Origin: Sediminihabitans luteus | GTDB taxonomy: Bacteria > Actinomycetota > Actinomycetes > Actinomycetales > Cellulomonadaceae | NCBI RefSeq assembly: GCF_002797595.1 | Contig: NZ_PGFE01000001.1 | Coordinates: 1,054,001 to 1,118,000, forward strand | Reading direction: 5' to 3' | Length of the DNA: 64,000 nucleotides | Shown here: piece after piece, positions 42,799 to 51,425 of the stretch | How positions within the stretch are numbered: the stretch's first letter is position 1 | Layout of the letters: every line of letters begins with the position of its first letter | Notes under the pieces: model-generated | Database searches by the model: none | What the model saw: only the letters and a program-made list of their open reading frames with translations | Told to the model about the DNA's origin: nothing | Translations under genes and position numbers: made by a program

Positions 42799-44364
42799 TC
42801 AGTACCGCCAGTGCCGCATGTCGTCCTGGTACGTGCGGTAGATCGTGGGCGACAGGAGCGTCGAGACGGGCATGGCGCGGCGCTCCCCCGGGCTGTCCGC
42901 ACCGAGTCGTGTGGTCGCGGCGAGCGACTCCGGGGTGTGGAACCGCAGCCCCGCGGGCAGGGGCGTGCGCGCGAACAGCGCGTCGCGCGTCGGCACGGAC
43001 AGCGCGAAACCCCATTCGCCGAACGACGGGACGTTGACGGTCAGCGGCACCACGGTGCGCCCCGGTGCGGCGGCGTCGAGCGTCGCGACGACCTGCCAGA
43101 ACGCGTCGGGAGTGAAGTAGGACGACGTCGCCTGGGTCGCGACGACGCCGCCGGGGCGCAGGTGCGCGACGACCATCGCGTAGAACTCCTGCGAGTAGAG
43201 CTTCGCGATGCGTTCGTTCGACGGGTCGACGAGGTCGACGAGCACCGCGTCGAACGTCTCGTCGGTCGTGTCGACCCACCGGAACGCGTCGCCGTTGACG
43301 ACGTGCACGCGCGGGTCGTCGTACGCGTGGCCGTTGAGGTCGGCGACGAGCCGGTGCGTGCGCGCGAGCTCGGTCACGGCCGGGTCGAGGTCGACCACCG
43401 TCACCGAGTCGACGCCCGGGTAGCGCAGCACCTCGCGCGCGAGCATCCCGTCGCCCCCGCCCAGGATCGCGACGTCCCGCGGCCCGGCGACCGACGTGAG
43501 CGCCGCGTGCGCGAGCGTCTCGTGGTACCGGGCCTCGTCGACCGACGAGAACTGGAGCTGGTCGCTCAGGTAGAGGCGGACGTCGCCCCGGTAGTCCGTC
43601 AGCACGAGCTTCTGGTACGGGGTCGCGTCGTAGTACACGACCGGGTCCTGGTAGAGCCGCGTGTTGACGGCCTCCTCGAGCACGTGCGACGCGGCGAAGC
43701 ACACCGTGAGCAGCGTGAGCGTCCCGACCGAGAGCCACGTCCAGCGGGCGCGCTGCCCGAGCCGGCGCAGCATGAACAGCGCGACGAGCACGTTGCCGAT
43801 CGCGACCGCGAACGCGGTGCGCATGAGCCCGAGGTACGGCAGCAGCACGAACGGGAACGCGAGCGACGCCGCGAGCGCCCCGAAGTAGTCGACCGCGAGC
43901 ACCTTCGACAGCAGCGCGACCGACTCGTCGCGACCGTTGTCCTTGAGCAGCGCGACGAGCAGCGGGATCTCGACGCCGATCCCCGCGCCGATCGCAAGGC
44001 TCAGCAGCACGAAGACGAGCCAGTAGACCTCGGTGAGGCTGAACGCCGCGAACAGCACGAGCACCGAGCTGCCGCCCACGAGGCTCAGCAGCAGCTCGTT
44101 GCGCACGAAGTTCAGCCCGGCCGAGCGGGCAAGCCGCGCCGAGACGAGCGAGCCGAGGCCCATGCCGAACAGCGTGAGCCCGGTCGCGACGGAGAACGCG
44201 ACGACCGAGTCGCCGAACAGGTACGACGCGGCGGTGCCGAGGATCAGCTCGTAGACGATCCCGCCGACGGCGACCAGCAGCGCCGCGGCGAACACGGTCG
44301 GGCGGTCCATCTCCGGGGCCGAGGCCGGGGGCGCCGTCCGCGGCCCGGCCGGGCCGGTCGTCAC
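42799..44364 (-). CDS. Membrane-bound spermidine synthase-like protein
   Basis: 521 residues. Residues 25-250 hold seven hydrophobic helices (FAAALLVAVGGIVYELILGTA, ...LSLAIGAGIGVEIPLLVALL...). Residues 260-521 are a SpeE-type aminopropyltransferase domain: YYDATPYQKLVLTD, the SAM-loop ILGGGDGMLAREVL, VVDLDPAV and DAVLVDLVDPSNE. It would transfer aminopropyl from decarboxylated AdoMet (made by SpeD in the same operon) to an amine at the membrane. The GTG at 44364 lies 5 bp after the DUF350 stop. It ends the speD-DUF4178-DUF350-speE unit. A substrate other than putrescine is possible. Confidence 0.9.
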   Translation of the reverse strand: MTTGPAGPRTAPPASAPEMDRPTVFAAALLVAVGGIVYELILGTAASYLFGDSVVAFSVATGLTLFGMGLGSLVSARLARSAGLNFVRNELLLSLVGGSSVLVLFAAFSLTEVYWLVFVLLSLAIGAGIGVEIPLLVALLKDNGRDESVALLSKVLAVDYFGALAASLAFPFVLLPYLGLMRTAFAVAIGNVLVALFMLRRLGQRARWTWLSVGTLTLLTVCFAASHVLEEAVNTRLYQDPVVYYDATPYQKLVLTDYRGDVRLYLSDQLQFSSVDEARYHETLAHAALTSVAGPRDVAILGGGDGMLAREVLRYPGVDSVTVVDLDPAVTELARTHRLVADLNGHAYDDPRVHVVNGDAFRWVDTTDETFDAVLVDLVDPSNERIAKLYSQEFYAMVVAHLRPGGVVATQATSSYFTPDAFWQVVATLDAAAPGRTVVPLTVNVPSFGEWGFALSVPTRDALFARTPLPAGLRFHTPESLAATTRLGADSPGERRAMPVSTLLSPTIYRTYQDDMRHWRY

Positions 44365-44369
44365 GGCGC

Positions 44370-44582
44370 TCAGGACGAGATCGTCCCCGCGACGATGATG
44401 CCGATCGCGACCGCGAGGCCGCCGAGCATGAGGCCGAACGCGACGTTGTGCTCCTCGACGAGCTCGTGGTGCAGGTTGAGCTTGAACGTCTTGTTGACGA
44501 CGACGATCGTGCCGACCAGCAGCACGATGCCGAGCACCGAGTAGAGGATCGTCGAGAGCAGCTCGATCAGGACGTCGGGCAT
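44370..44582 (-). CDS. DUF350 small membrane protein
   Basis: 70 residues with two TM helices: LLSTILYSVLGIVLLVGTIVVV (about 7-28) and FGLMLGGLAVAIGIIVAGTI (about 48-68). The short loop FKLNLHHELVEEHNVA is typical of DUF350. The ATG follows AAGGAG. Its gap to the DUF4178 gene is 59 bp and to the SpeE gene 5 bp. DUF350 is known from polyamine-related neighbourhoods (YjfL); its biochemical role is not established. Confidence 0.88.
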   Translation of the reverse strand: MPDVLIELLSTILYSVLGIVLLVGTIVVVNKTFKLNLHHELVEEHNVAFGLMLGGLAVAIGIIVAGTISS

Positions 44583-44641
44583 GGGTGACTCCTTGGTGTG
44601 GGTGGTGTCGTGCGGTCGAACGGCAGGTGCGAGAGGGCCGG

Positions 44642-45364
44642 CTACTTCCCGAGCCCGCCGCCACCGCCGCCGTAGACCGAGCGGTGGTCGCAGCCGGAGA
44701 GCCCCCGGCTCGTGCAGCCGGAGTTCACGTAGATGCTGTCGAGGTCCTCGTCGTCGTCCGCGTGGGCCGCGGCGACCATCGCCCAGATCAGCAGGCCGAG
44801 CACCGCGGCGACCAGGAACGCGACCACGATCGTGCCCGGGCTCGGGGGCGTGCGACGCGAGATGCGTCGGCCGAGGACGACCTGCTCCTCGGGATGGTCC
44901 AGCGGCCTGGCCCGGTAGACCCGGATCGAGTGCTCGTCGAACTTCTCGACGTCGAGCCGCCCGCGCGGCCCGGCCAGCTCGGCGTACCGGACCACCTGCC
45001 CGGGCACGATCGGCACGGGCAGGTGACCCTCGACGTGGACGGCCCGCCCCGCGCCCCGCGCGCGCACCGTGAACGTGGACGGCCTGCCAGCGCGGGTCAG
45101 CGTCACACGCTGCCCCGGCACCCACGTCTCGACCTCGGGCCACTCCTCGACCTCGACCTGGTCGTGCAACGTGACCTGCCGGTCCGCGTGCTCGTACTCG
45201 ATCCACGGCTCGGCGCCGTCGGAGCGGCGAAGCGCCCACTCCTCCCACGTCTCGTCGGGGTCGGCCACGGACACGTAGACCACGACCCCCGTGACCTCGT
45301 GCCGCAGGCCGGACATCGTCAGCACGTCACCGATCGCGAGCCTGGCTCGCGTCCGCACGCTCAC
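44642..45364 (-). CDS. DUF4178 protein with C-terminal TM helix
   Basis: 240 residues. A beta-rich DUF4178 module (about 10-150) has ARLAIGDVLTMSGLRHEVTGVV and ALRRSDGAEPWIEYEHADRQVTLHDQVE. One TM helix (about 183-205) is followed by an extracytoplasmic Asp-rich stretch and a Gly-rich end (YGGGGGGLGK) with two cysteines. The start is GTG overlapping the speD stop (GTGA), so the two are coupled. DUF4178 proteins recur with DUF350 and spermidine-synthase genes; no activity is known. Confidence 0.85.
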   Translation of the reverse strand: MSVRTRARLAIGDVLTMSGLRHEVTGVVVYVSVADPDETWEEWALRRSDGAEPWIEYEHADRQVTLHDQVEVEEWPEVETWVPGQRVTLTRAGRPSTFTVRARGAGRAVHVEGHLPVPIVPGQVVRYAELAGPRGRLDVEKFDEHSIRVYRARPLDHPEEQVVLGRRISRRTPPSPGTIVVAFLVAAVLGLLIWAMVAAAHADDDEDLDSIYVNSGCTSRGLSGCDHRSVYGGGGGGLGK

Positions 45365-45708
45365 ACCAGCCGCCGGACGGTCACCGCGGTCGCCGCGAGC
45401 AGGTCGGTCAGCAGGGCCGCGGTCTCGTCCTCGAACGCGTCGGACGCCGGAGCCCGGCAGGTCGTGAGCGTGAGGTACGCGGTGCCGTCCTCGGGCCACG
45501 TGTGCACCGCGAGGTGGGACTCGGCGAGCACGACGGCCAGGCTGAAGCCCTGCGGCTCGAACCGGTGGGAGGCCTCGGCGACGCGCGTGAGCCCGGAGGC
45601 GTCGAGCACGCGGTCGACGGCGTGGCGCACGGAGGGCTCGTGGTCCAGGAGCGCGGGGTCCGCCCCGGCGACGTCGAACACGTAGACGAGGTTGCGGTTC
45701 GGGGGCAT
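45361..45708 (-). CDS. speD: S-adenosylmethionine decarboxylase proenzyme (class 1b)
   Basis: 115 residues, usual for prokaryotic SpeD. The self-cleavage motif reads LAESHLAVHTWPE (serine gives the pyruvoyl group), and the catalytic-acid cysteine is in LTTCRAP. It makes decarboxylated AdoMet, the aminopropyl donor for the SpeE-like protein three genes on. It starts at ATG 45708 with AGGA upstream. It heads the operon and is divergent from the potassium-uptake genes. Confidence 0.93.
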   Translation of the reverse strand: MPPNRNLVYVFDVAGADPALLDHEPSVRHAVDRVLDASGLTRVAEASHRFEPQGFSLAVVLAESHLAVHTWPEDGTAYLTLTTCRAPASDAFEDETAALLTDLLAATAVTVRRLV

Positions 45709-45837
45709 GTGCGCGGTGTTTCCTGGTTCGTGCTGGTCTCGACGGGTTGTCGGCCGTGACCCTAGATGTCGCGTCGCCCGACGCGCGGGGCGATGTCACA
45801 CGGTGGACACCCCGGGGCAGGTCTACGATCGGGCATC
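45709..45837. promoter_or_regulatory. Divergent speD / ktrB promoter region
   Basis: 129 bp. TACGAT at 45824-45829, 8 bases before the ktrB GTG, is the likely rightward -10 box. The leftward promoter cannot be fixed; CCAGGAAACACC is the speD ribosome site. No repeat or riboswitch is seen. Confidence 0.4.
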
Positions 45838-47193
45838 GTGCCGAGATCGCGGAGCTGGTTGAGCGTGCGACTGCGCGGGCTGCACCCCGCCCAGGTCATC
45901 GTGCTGGGGTTCTTCACCGCGCTCGCGCTCGGCACCGCCGCGCTCATGCTGCCGATCGCGTCCGTCGGCCCGGGCGGCGCGTCGTTCATGGAGTCGCTGT
46001 TCACGGCCGCGTCGGCGGTGTGCGTGACGGGACTCGCGGTGGTCGACACCCCGACCTACTGGACCGGGTTCGGCCACGTCGTCATCCTCGCGCTGATCCA
46101 GATCGGCGGCCTCGGCGTCATGACGTTCGCGACGGTCCTGGGCATGCTCGTGGCACGCCGCATGGGCATGCGCTCGCGGTTGTCCGCGGCGGCCGAGGTC
46201 AAGTCGACCGCGCTCGGGGGCGTACGCCGGCTGCTCCAGCGGGTCGTGCGCACGGCGCTCGTGATCGAGGGCGTCGTCGCGGTCGTGCTGTGGGTGCGCT
46301 GGTGGGCGCTGGGCGAGGAGCCGCTGCGCGCCGCGTGGCTCGCGGTGTTCCACGCGGTCTCGGCGTTCAACAACGCGGGGTTCGCGCTGTGGTCGGACTC
46401 CCTCATCGGATACTCGTCGGACCCGTTGATCCTGCTGCCCCTGTGCGCCGCGGTGATCCTCGGCGGCCTCGGGTTCCCCGTGCTGCTCGAGCTGCGCCGC
46501 GAGCTGCGCACGCCCCTGCACTGGACCATGAACACGCGCGTCGTCCTGCTCGCCTCGGGCGCGCTGCTCGTGCTCGGCACGCTGTTCTTCACCGCGTCGG
46601 AGTGGCGCAACCCCGGGACGCTCGGCCCGATGGGTGTGGCGGACAAGGTGCTCAGCGGGTTCACGCAGTCCGTCATGGCGCGCACCGCCGGGTTCAACAG
46701 CATCGACACGTCCCAGATGACGTCGACGAGCTGGTTCGGCACCGACATCCTGATGTTCATCGGCGCGGGCCCGGCCGGCACGGGCGGCGGCATCAAGGTC
46801 ACGACCTTCGCGATCCTGTACTTCATCATCCTGACCGAGGTGCGCGGCGACGTCGCGGTGCACGTGCTCGGCAAGCGCCTGCCCCGCTCGACGCACCGCC
46901 AGGCGATCAGCGTCGCGCTGCTCGCGGTGGGCCTCGTGGTCGGCTCGACGATGGTGCTGCTGACGATCGAGGACTACGGTCTGGATCGCACGCTCTTCGA
47001 GGTGATCTCGGCGTTCGCGACCGTGGGCCTGTCGACCGGCATCACGGCCGACCTGCCGACCACGGCCCAGCTGATCCTCGTCGGGCTCATGTTCGTGGGT
47101 CGCCTCGGGCCCATCACGCTCGCGACGTCGCTCGTCCTGCGCCGCCGCACGCGCCTGTACGACCTCCCCAAGGAAAGGCCGATCATTGGTTAG
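45838..47193 (+). CDS. ktrB: Potassium uptake channel subunit KtrB/TrkH type
   Basis: 451 residues with four M1-P-M2 repeats. Selectivity-filter loops are visible as TAASAVCVTGL, SAFNNAGFAL, ARTAGFNSID and SAFATVGLSTG; the gating loop GAGPAGTGGGIKVTT follows in repeat 3. It moves K+ inward, controlled by the KtrA ring next to it. The GTG at 45838 is taken because TACGAT lies just upstream; a longer in-frame ATG at 45766 would add a hydrophilic unconserved stretch. The stop overlaps the ktrA start by 8 bp. Confidence 0.93.
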   Translation: MPRSRSWLSVRLRGLHPAQVIVLGFFTALALGTAALMLPIASVGPGGASFMESLFTAASAVCVTGLAVVDTPTYWTGFGHVVILALIQIGGLGVMTFATVLGMLVARRMGMRSRLSAAAEVKSTALGGVRRLLQRVVRTALVIEGVVAVVLWVRWWALGEEPLRAAWLAVFHAVSAFNNAGFALWSDSLIGYSSDPLILLPLCAAVILGGLGFPVLLELRRELRTPLHWTMNTRVVLLASGALLVLGTLFFTASEWRNPGTLGPMGVADKVLSGFTQSVMARTAGFNSIDTSQMTSTSWFGTDILMFIGAGPAGTGGGIKVTTFAILYFIILTEVRGDVAVHVLGKRLPRSTHRQAISVALLAVGLVVGSTMVLLTIEDYGLDRTLFEVISAFATVGLSTGITADLPTTAQLILVGLMFVGRLGPITLATSLVLRRRTRLYDLPKERPIIG

Positions 47194-47893
47194 CTCGAGC
47201 AGGTCACCCTGGTTCGGCCAGCGCCCTCCGCAGCGTCTCGCGGAGGCCGACTCGGTCGTCGTCATCGGCCTCGGCCGGTTCGGCACCTCCCTCGCGCTCG
47301 AGCTCATGGACACGGGCATCGACGTGCTCGGCATCGACGTGGACGAGGAGAGGGTGCAGTCGCTCAACGGTCGCCTCACGCACGTCGTGCGCGCCGACGC
47401 GACCAAGGAGGAGGTGCTGCGCCAGCTCGCGGTGCACGAGTACGACCGCGCGGTGGTGGGGATCGGCACCCACATCGAGTCGTCGATCCTCGTGACCTCG
47501 CGGCTGCTGCGGTTCGGGGACGTGACCGTGTGGGCCAAGGCGATCAGCACGCCGCACGGCGAGATCCTCGAGCAGCTCGGCGTGCCGCACATCATCTACC
47601 CCGAGCACGACATGGGCCGCCGCGTCGCCCACCTCGTGCGCGGCGCGATCCTCGACTACGTGGAGTTCGAGGACGGGTTCGTCATGATCAAGACGAACCC
47701 GCCCGCGGCCTACGTGGGCGTCCCGCTCGGCGGCTCCGACCTGCGCCCCAAGCACGACGTCACGATCGTCGCCGTTCGCCCCGAGGGCGGGCGCTGGTCG
47801 TACGCGAGCAACACGACCGTGCTGGCCGAGACGGACCGGATCATCGTCGCGGGCGACGTCGACAAGGCCGAGGCGTTCAGCCGGATGCGCTGA
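47186..47893 (+). CDS. ktrA: Potassium channel regulatory subunit KtrA/TrkA
   Basis: 235 residues. The RCK_N domain has VVVIGLGRFGTSLALEL (GxGxxG) and ends its dinucleotide pocket with the acidic IDVDEERV. The RCK_C domain is at about 150-230. It forms a ring on KtrB and gates it by ATP/ADP or cyclic-di-AMP. The start is TTG, overlapping the ktrB stop by 8 bp, with AAGGAAAGG upstream. It is translationally coupled to ktrB. Confidence 0.92.
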   Translation: MVSSSRSPWFGQRPPQRLAEADSVVVIGLGRFGTSLALELMDTGIDVLGIDVDEERVQSLNGRLTHVVRADATKEEVLRQLAVHEYDRAVVGIGTHIESSILVTSRLLRFGDVTVWAKAISTPHGEILEQLGVPHIIYPEHDMGRRVAHLVRGAILDYVEFEDGFVMIKTNPPAAYVGVPLGGSDLRPKHDVTIVAVRPEGGRWSYASNTTVLAETDRIIVAGDVDKAEAFSRMR

Positions 47894-47896
47894 ACG

Positions 47897-48595
47897 TCAG
47901 ACGTCGGCCCCGGCCGGGCGGACGACGTCCGCCCAGTCCGCGGGGACGAGAGCGGTCGGCGGGTCGTCGACCGCCGCCCAGCCGCGGCAGTCCGCGATCG
48001 TGTCGACGAGCAGGTCGCGCATGAGCAGGTCCGGGTCGAACACCGACGCCTCGCCGAGCGCCTGGACCGACACCGCGACGATGCTCGGGGCGGCGTCGCG
48101 CACGAAGCGTGACGGCCGCACCTTGCCGCCCCAGCAGAAGCGCTCGGCCCACGCCGTGACCTCGGGCGCGGCCGCGAGCGCCTCCTGCGAGCGTGCCGAG
48201 CGCGTGCCCGGCGGGCGGTCGTCGAGCACGTCGAGCATGCGCTCCGCGCCGAGGATCGACACGGCGAGCGTCTGCCGACGGTCGTCGGGCGCCACGGGGA
48301 ACGCGGTGGTCGCCGCACGCAGCGCGATCAGCACGTCCCAGTGCGGGTCCTTGCTCGTCAGGCCGATGACCGACGGCACGTGCGGCGCGAGGAGCGGACG
48401 CCCCGCGTTCGACGTGAGGTCGTTGACCGCTCGGGCCATCATCGCGAGCAGCGGGTGGGTGCAGGCCGGGTGGTCGGTCCACTTCTCGCCCGCCAGGTAC
48501 GAGGCGAGCTCCATGAAGCACGCGCCGCGCCGGGGGTTGCGGTGCTTGCCGCGTCCCAGCATCGGCAGCAGGTCGTACGATCCGATCGCGTTCAT
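47897..48595 (-). CDS. Conserved hypothetical protein
   Basis: 232 residues, soluble, mostly helical with conserved-looking GSYDLLPMLGRGKHRNPRRGACFMELASYLAGEKWTDHP near the N-terminus; the CFMELASYLAGE block resembles a motif seen in unnamed actinobacterial proteins. The ATG at 48595 has GGAGGAG upstream, which excludes longer frames. It is convergent with ktrA with a 3-bp gap. I do not recognise a function. Confidence 0.75.
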   Translation of the reverse strand: MNAIGSYDLLPMLGRGKHRNPRRGACFMELASYLAGEKWTDHPACTHPLLAMMARAVNDLTSNAGRPLLAPHVPSVIGLTSKDPHWDVLIALRAATTAFPVAPDDRRQTLAVSILGAERMLDVLDDRPPGTRSARSQEALAAAPEVTAWAERFCWGGKVRPSRFVRDAAPSIVAVSVQALGEASVFDPDLLMRDLLVDTIADCRGWAAVDDPPTALVPADWADVVRPAGADV

Positions 48596-48835
48596 CCCGG
48601 ACTCCTCCGGACGAGCAGACAGGTGGATCTCCAGTGTGCTCCCGGCCCCGGCGACGCGCAACGGGCTGCGGCAGGCGGCCTGCCGGCGGCAGCGTGCGGG
48701 CCGGGCGAGCGGCTGCGGCGCGTCGTGGATCCGGTGTCACGACACGGCCCCGCGGCGCTCCCTCGGTGGTGAGGGGACGGACCCGACGTCCCGGGGTCCG
48801 CCGGACCTCGCGGGCCTCCCCGACGAGGAGCGGTC

Positions 48836-48985
48836 ATGTCCCTGCCAGGAGAGTTCATCAAGGCGGACCTGAAGTACCACGAGGAGCACCTGCGCAGCGA
48901 CCTGCACCGCGGCGAGGGGCCGATCCTGCACTGGGTCCGCGCGCACACCCCGCACCGCGGCGGGCGCGGCACCGGCGTCCGCTGA
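48836..48985 (+). CDS. Small hypothetical protein, 49 residues
   Basis: The ATG at 48836 has a GACGAGGAGCG ribosome site 4-5 bases ahead. The peptide (MSLPGEFIKADLKYHEEHLR...) begins with an amphipathic helix and ends with a basic Gly/Arg tail (HRGGRGTGVR). Its codon use follows the genome pattern. It is divergent from the conserved gene at 47897-48595 and precedes the GAF-phosphatase gene by 163 bp. No homologue comes to mind. Confidence 0.5.
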   Translation: MSLPGEFIKADLKYHEEHLRSDLHRGEGPILHWVRAHTPHRGGRGTGVR

Positions 48986-49136
48986 TCCCGTCCCCGTCCA
49001 CGTCCCCGGGCACGAGCCCCGGGGCGCGGCCGGGGTCGCGGCTGGGGGCTGTCGCGGCCCGAGGTGAACGGGTGAAAACACACCGGGGCGCGCGAAATTG
49101 TCGAGGCCCTCACCGCTCGCCGGGCCAAAACCTCGA

Positions 49137-49148
49137 CATACTGGACCG
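49137..49148 (+). promoter_or_regulatory. Promoter of the GAF-phosphatase gene
   Basis: CATACT (49137-49142), 6 bases, ATG at 49149. Just upstream TGTCGAGG (49099-49106) and CCTCGACA (49131-49138) form an interrupted palindrome over the promoter, a candidate operator. Confidence 0.45.
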
Positions 49149-51362
49149 ATGACCCGGGTGGAGGCGGTGCGCGACCTCGTCGAGGCAGGCCTCGACTCGG
49201 CCGCGCCCGACCCCTCGTTCGACCGGTTCGCGCGGCTCGTGCGCCGGCACCTGGGCACCCCGCTCGCCGCCGTGGTCATCGTGCTCGACGACGCCGACGT
49301 CTTCCCGGGCGCGCTCGGCCTGAACGACACGCTGCAGCGCGAGCGCCGCCTGCAGGGGCACCGGTCGCTCGCCCGCATCGTCGTCGAGGACGGCGCCCCG
49401 CTCGTGATCGACGACATCACGCGCGACGCGCGGGCCCGGGTCGCGACGACGGTCGCCCTCCTGGGCGTCGGCGCATTCGTCGGCTACCCGATCCACGACC
49501 TGCGCGGTCGTCCCGTGGGTGCGCTGTGCGCCGCCGACACCGCCTCACGGGTGTGGAGCGCGGAGGACCGTGCCGCCCTCGCCGACCTCGCGGCGGCCTG
49601 TACGGCCGAGCTCGGCATGCGTGCGGAGCGCGAGCGGGCACGACGCATCCAGCACGTCGCGGTGCGCGCCAACCGCAAGAGCCGCGCGCTGCTCATGCTG
49701 TCCGAGGCGTTCGCCGACGCCGGGTCCGTGAGCGACGTCGAGGAGACGCTGTCGCGCGTCGCGATGGCAGGGCTGGGCGCCCGGTGGACGGGGCTCGCGC
49801 TGCTCGACGCCGACGGGAAGTCCCTCGCATACGCGTCGAACACGTTCCTGCCGCCCGGCGAGGCCGCTGCTGCGCTCGTGACGCCGCTCGACGCCGAGTC
49901 GCCGCTCACGCAGGCCGCGCGCACGGGCGAGCTGTGCCAGTTCCACGACGCCGCGAGCGTGCTGCGCGCGTTCCCCGGCGCGTCGATCGACGCGTGCACG
50001 GGCGCGCGCGTGGTGCTGCCGCTGCACTCGGGCCGGCGCCTGGTGGGCGTGGTGTGCGTGGTGTGGGGTGCGGCGCACGAGACCGACGACGACGAGCGCT
50101 CGGTCGAGCTCGCGCTCGCGCGGTACACCGTGCAGGCCCTCGACCGCGTGCGACTGCTCGAGGACCGTCGCGCGGTCGCGACGACGCTCCAGGCGGCGAT
50201 GCTGACCAAGCTGCCCGCGGTCGCGGGGCTCGAGCTCGCCTCGACCTACTCGCCCGCCGCGCGCTCGGACCAGGTGGGCGGCGACTGGTACGACGCCGTC
50301 GTGCTGGACGACGACGCCGCGGTGCTCATGATCGGCGACGTCACGGGCCACGACATGCGCGCCGCGGCCGTCATGGGCCAGCTGCGGTCGATGCTGCGCA
50401 CGTTCGCGTGGAGCCAGGACGAGTCGCCCGCGACGCTCCTGCGCCTGCTCGACCGCGCCAACACGGGGCTCGGGCTCGACGCGACGGGCACGGCCGTGGT
50501 GGCCCGGCTCGACCGCCGCAACGACCCGGCCCGGCCCGGGCACGTGCTGACGTGGTCGTCGGCCGGCCACATCGCCCCGGTCGTGCTGCGCGCCGACGGC
50601 ACGGCCGAGATCCTCTCGGGCGCGCCCGACTTCATGCTGGGCGTCGCGCCGGGCTCCGACCGCGCCGACCACACCGCGTGGCTCTCCCCCGGCGACACGC
50701 TCGTGCTGTTCACCGACGGCCTCGTCGAGCAGCGCGCCGCTCTCACGGGCGTCGACGTCGACGCGCTCGTGCAGGCCGCGGCCGCGTACGGCGACGGATC
50801 GACCGCGGCGCTGCCCGACGCGCTCGTGCGCCGCCTCGTGGGCGAGCGCCAGCGCGACGACGTCGCGGTGCTCGCGGTGCGCGTGCGCCACGGTGCGGCG
50901 ACCCGGCCCGCGACGAACGCCGACCCGGTCGCGCGCTCGCGCGACGTCGGCCCCGGTCGGGCCTCGGCGGGCAACGCGCGCCGGTGGGTCGACGACCTGC
51001 TCGAGAGCTGCGGCGTGGCCTCGCGCCTGCGCCGCGACGCGATGCTGCTCACGAGCGAGCTCGTGACCAACGCGCTGCACCACGGCGAGCTGCCCGTGCG
51101 CCTCGGGGTCCGTGTCGACGACGACCAGGTGCGCGTCGCCGTCGCGGACGCGTCGCCCGAGCACCCGGTGCTGCAGGACCCGTCGCCGTACGCGGGCGGC
51201 GGGCGCGGCATGCAGCTCGTCGCACGGTTCTCGTCGGCGTGGGGCGTCGAGCCCGCGGACGACGGGGGGCCGGGCAAGTCCGTGTGGTTCACGCTCGCGC
51301 GCGAGCTTCCCGTGCCGCGTCGCGTGCGACCCGTCGCGCACCGTGTCGGGGGCCGCGCGTAG
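49149..51362 (+). CDS. GAF-GAF-PP2C(SpoIIE)-HATPase signalling phosphatase
   Basis: 737 residues. Two GAF-type sensory domains (about 1-160 and 170-335) precede a SpoIIE/RsbU PP2C phosphatase (about 360-575; SDQVGGDWYDAVVLDDD, IGDVTGHDMRAAAVMGQLR, LVLFTDGLVEQR, RQRDDVAVLAVRV with the metal aspartates). The C-terminus is an RsbW-like HATPase (about 610-725; LLTSELVTNALHHG, GGGRGMQLVARFS). One protein thus holds both the phosphatase and the anti-sigma-kinase fold of partner-switching systems. No anti-sigma-antagonist gene is adjacent. The ATG at 49149 follows a leaderless-type promoter; a longer frame from 49098 is less likely. Confidence 0.92.
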   Translation: MTRVEAVRDLVEAGLDSAAPDPSFDRFARLVRRHLGTPLAAVVIVLDDADVFPGALGLNDTLQRERRLQGHRSLARIVVEDGAPLVIDDITRDARARVATTVALLGVGAFVGYPIHDLRGRPVGALCAADTASRVWSAEDRAALADLAAACTAELGMRAERERARRIQHVAVRANRKSRALLMLSEAFADAGSVSDVEETLSRVAMAGLGARWTGLALLDADGKSLAYASNTFLPPGEAAAALVTPLDAESPLTQAARTGELCQFHDAASVLRAFPGASIDACTGARVVLPLHSGRRLVGVVCVVWGAAHETDDDERSVELALARYTVQALDRVRLLEDRRAVATTLQAAMLTKLPAVAGLELASTYSPAARSDQVGGDWYDAVVLDDDAAVLMIGDVTGHDMRAAAVMGQLRSMLRTFAWSQDESPATLLRLLDRANTGLGLDATGTAVVARLDRRNDPARPGHVLTWSSAGHIAPVVLRADGTAEILSGAPDFMLGVAPGSDRADHTAWLSPGDTLVLFTDGLVEQRAALTGVDVDALVQAAAAYGDGSTAALPDALVRRLVGERQRDDVAVLAVRVRHGAATRPATNADPVARSRDVGPGRASAGNARRWVDDLLESCGVASRLRRDAMLLTSELVTNALHHGELPVRLGVRVDDDQVRVAVADASPEHPVLQDPSPYAGGGRGMQLVARFSSAWGVEPADDGGPGKSVWFTLARELPVPRRVRPVAHRVGGRA

Positions 51363-51425
51363 CGTGTGAGGTGGACCACGTCCGCCGCGCGTCGAGCTCC
51401 CGGCGCGCCACCCCGAGGAGCAGGC

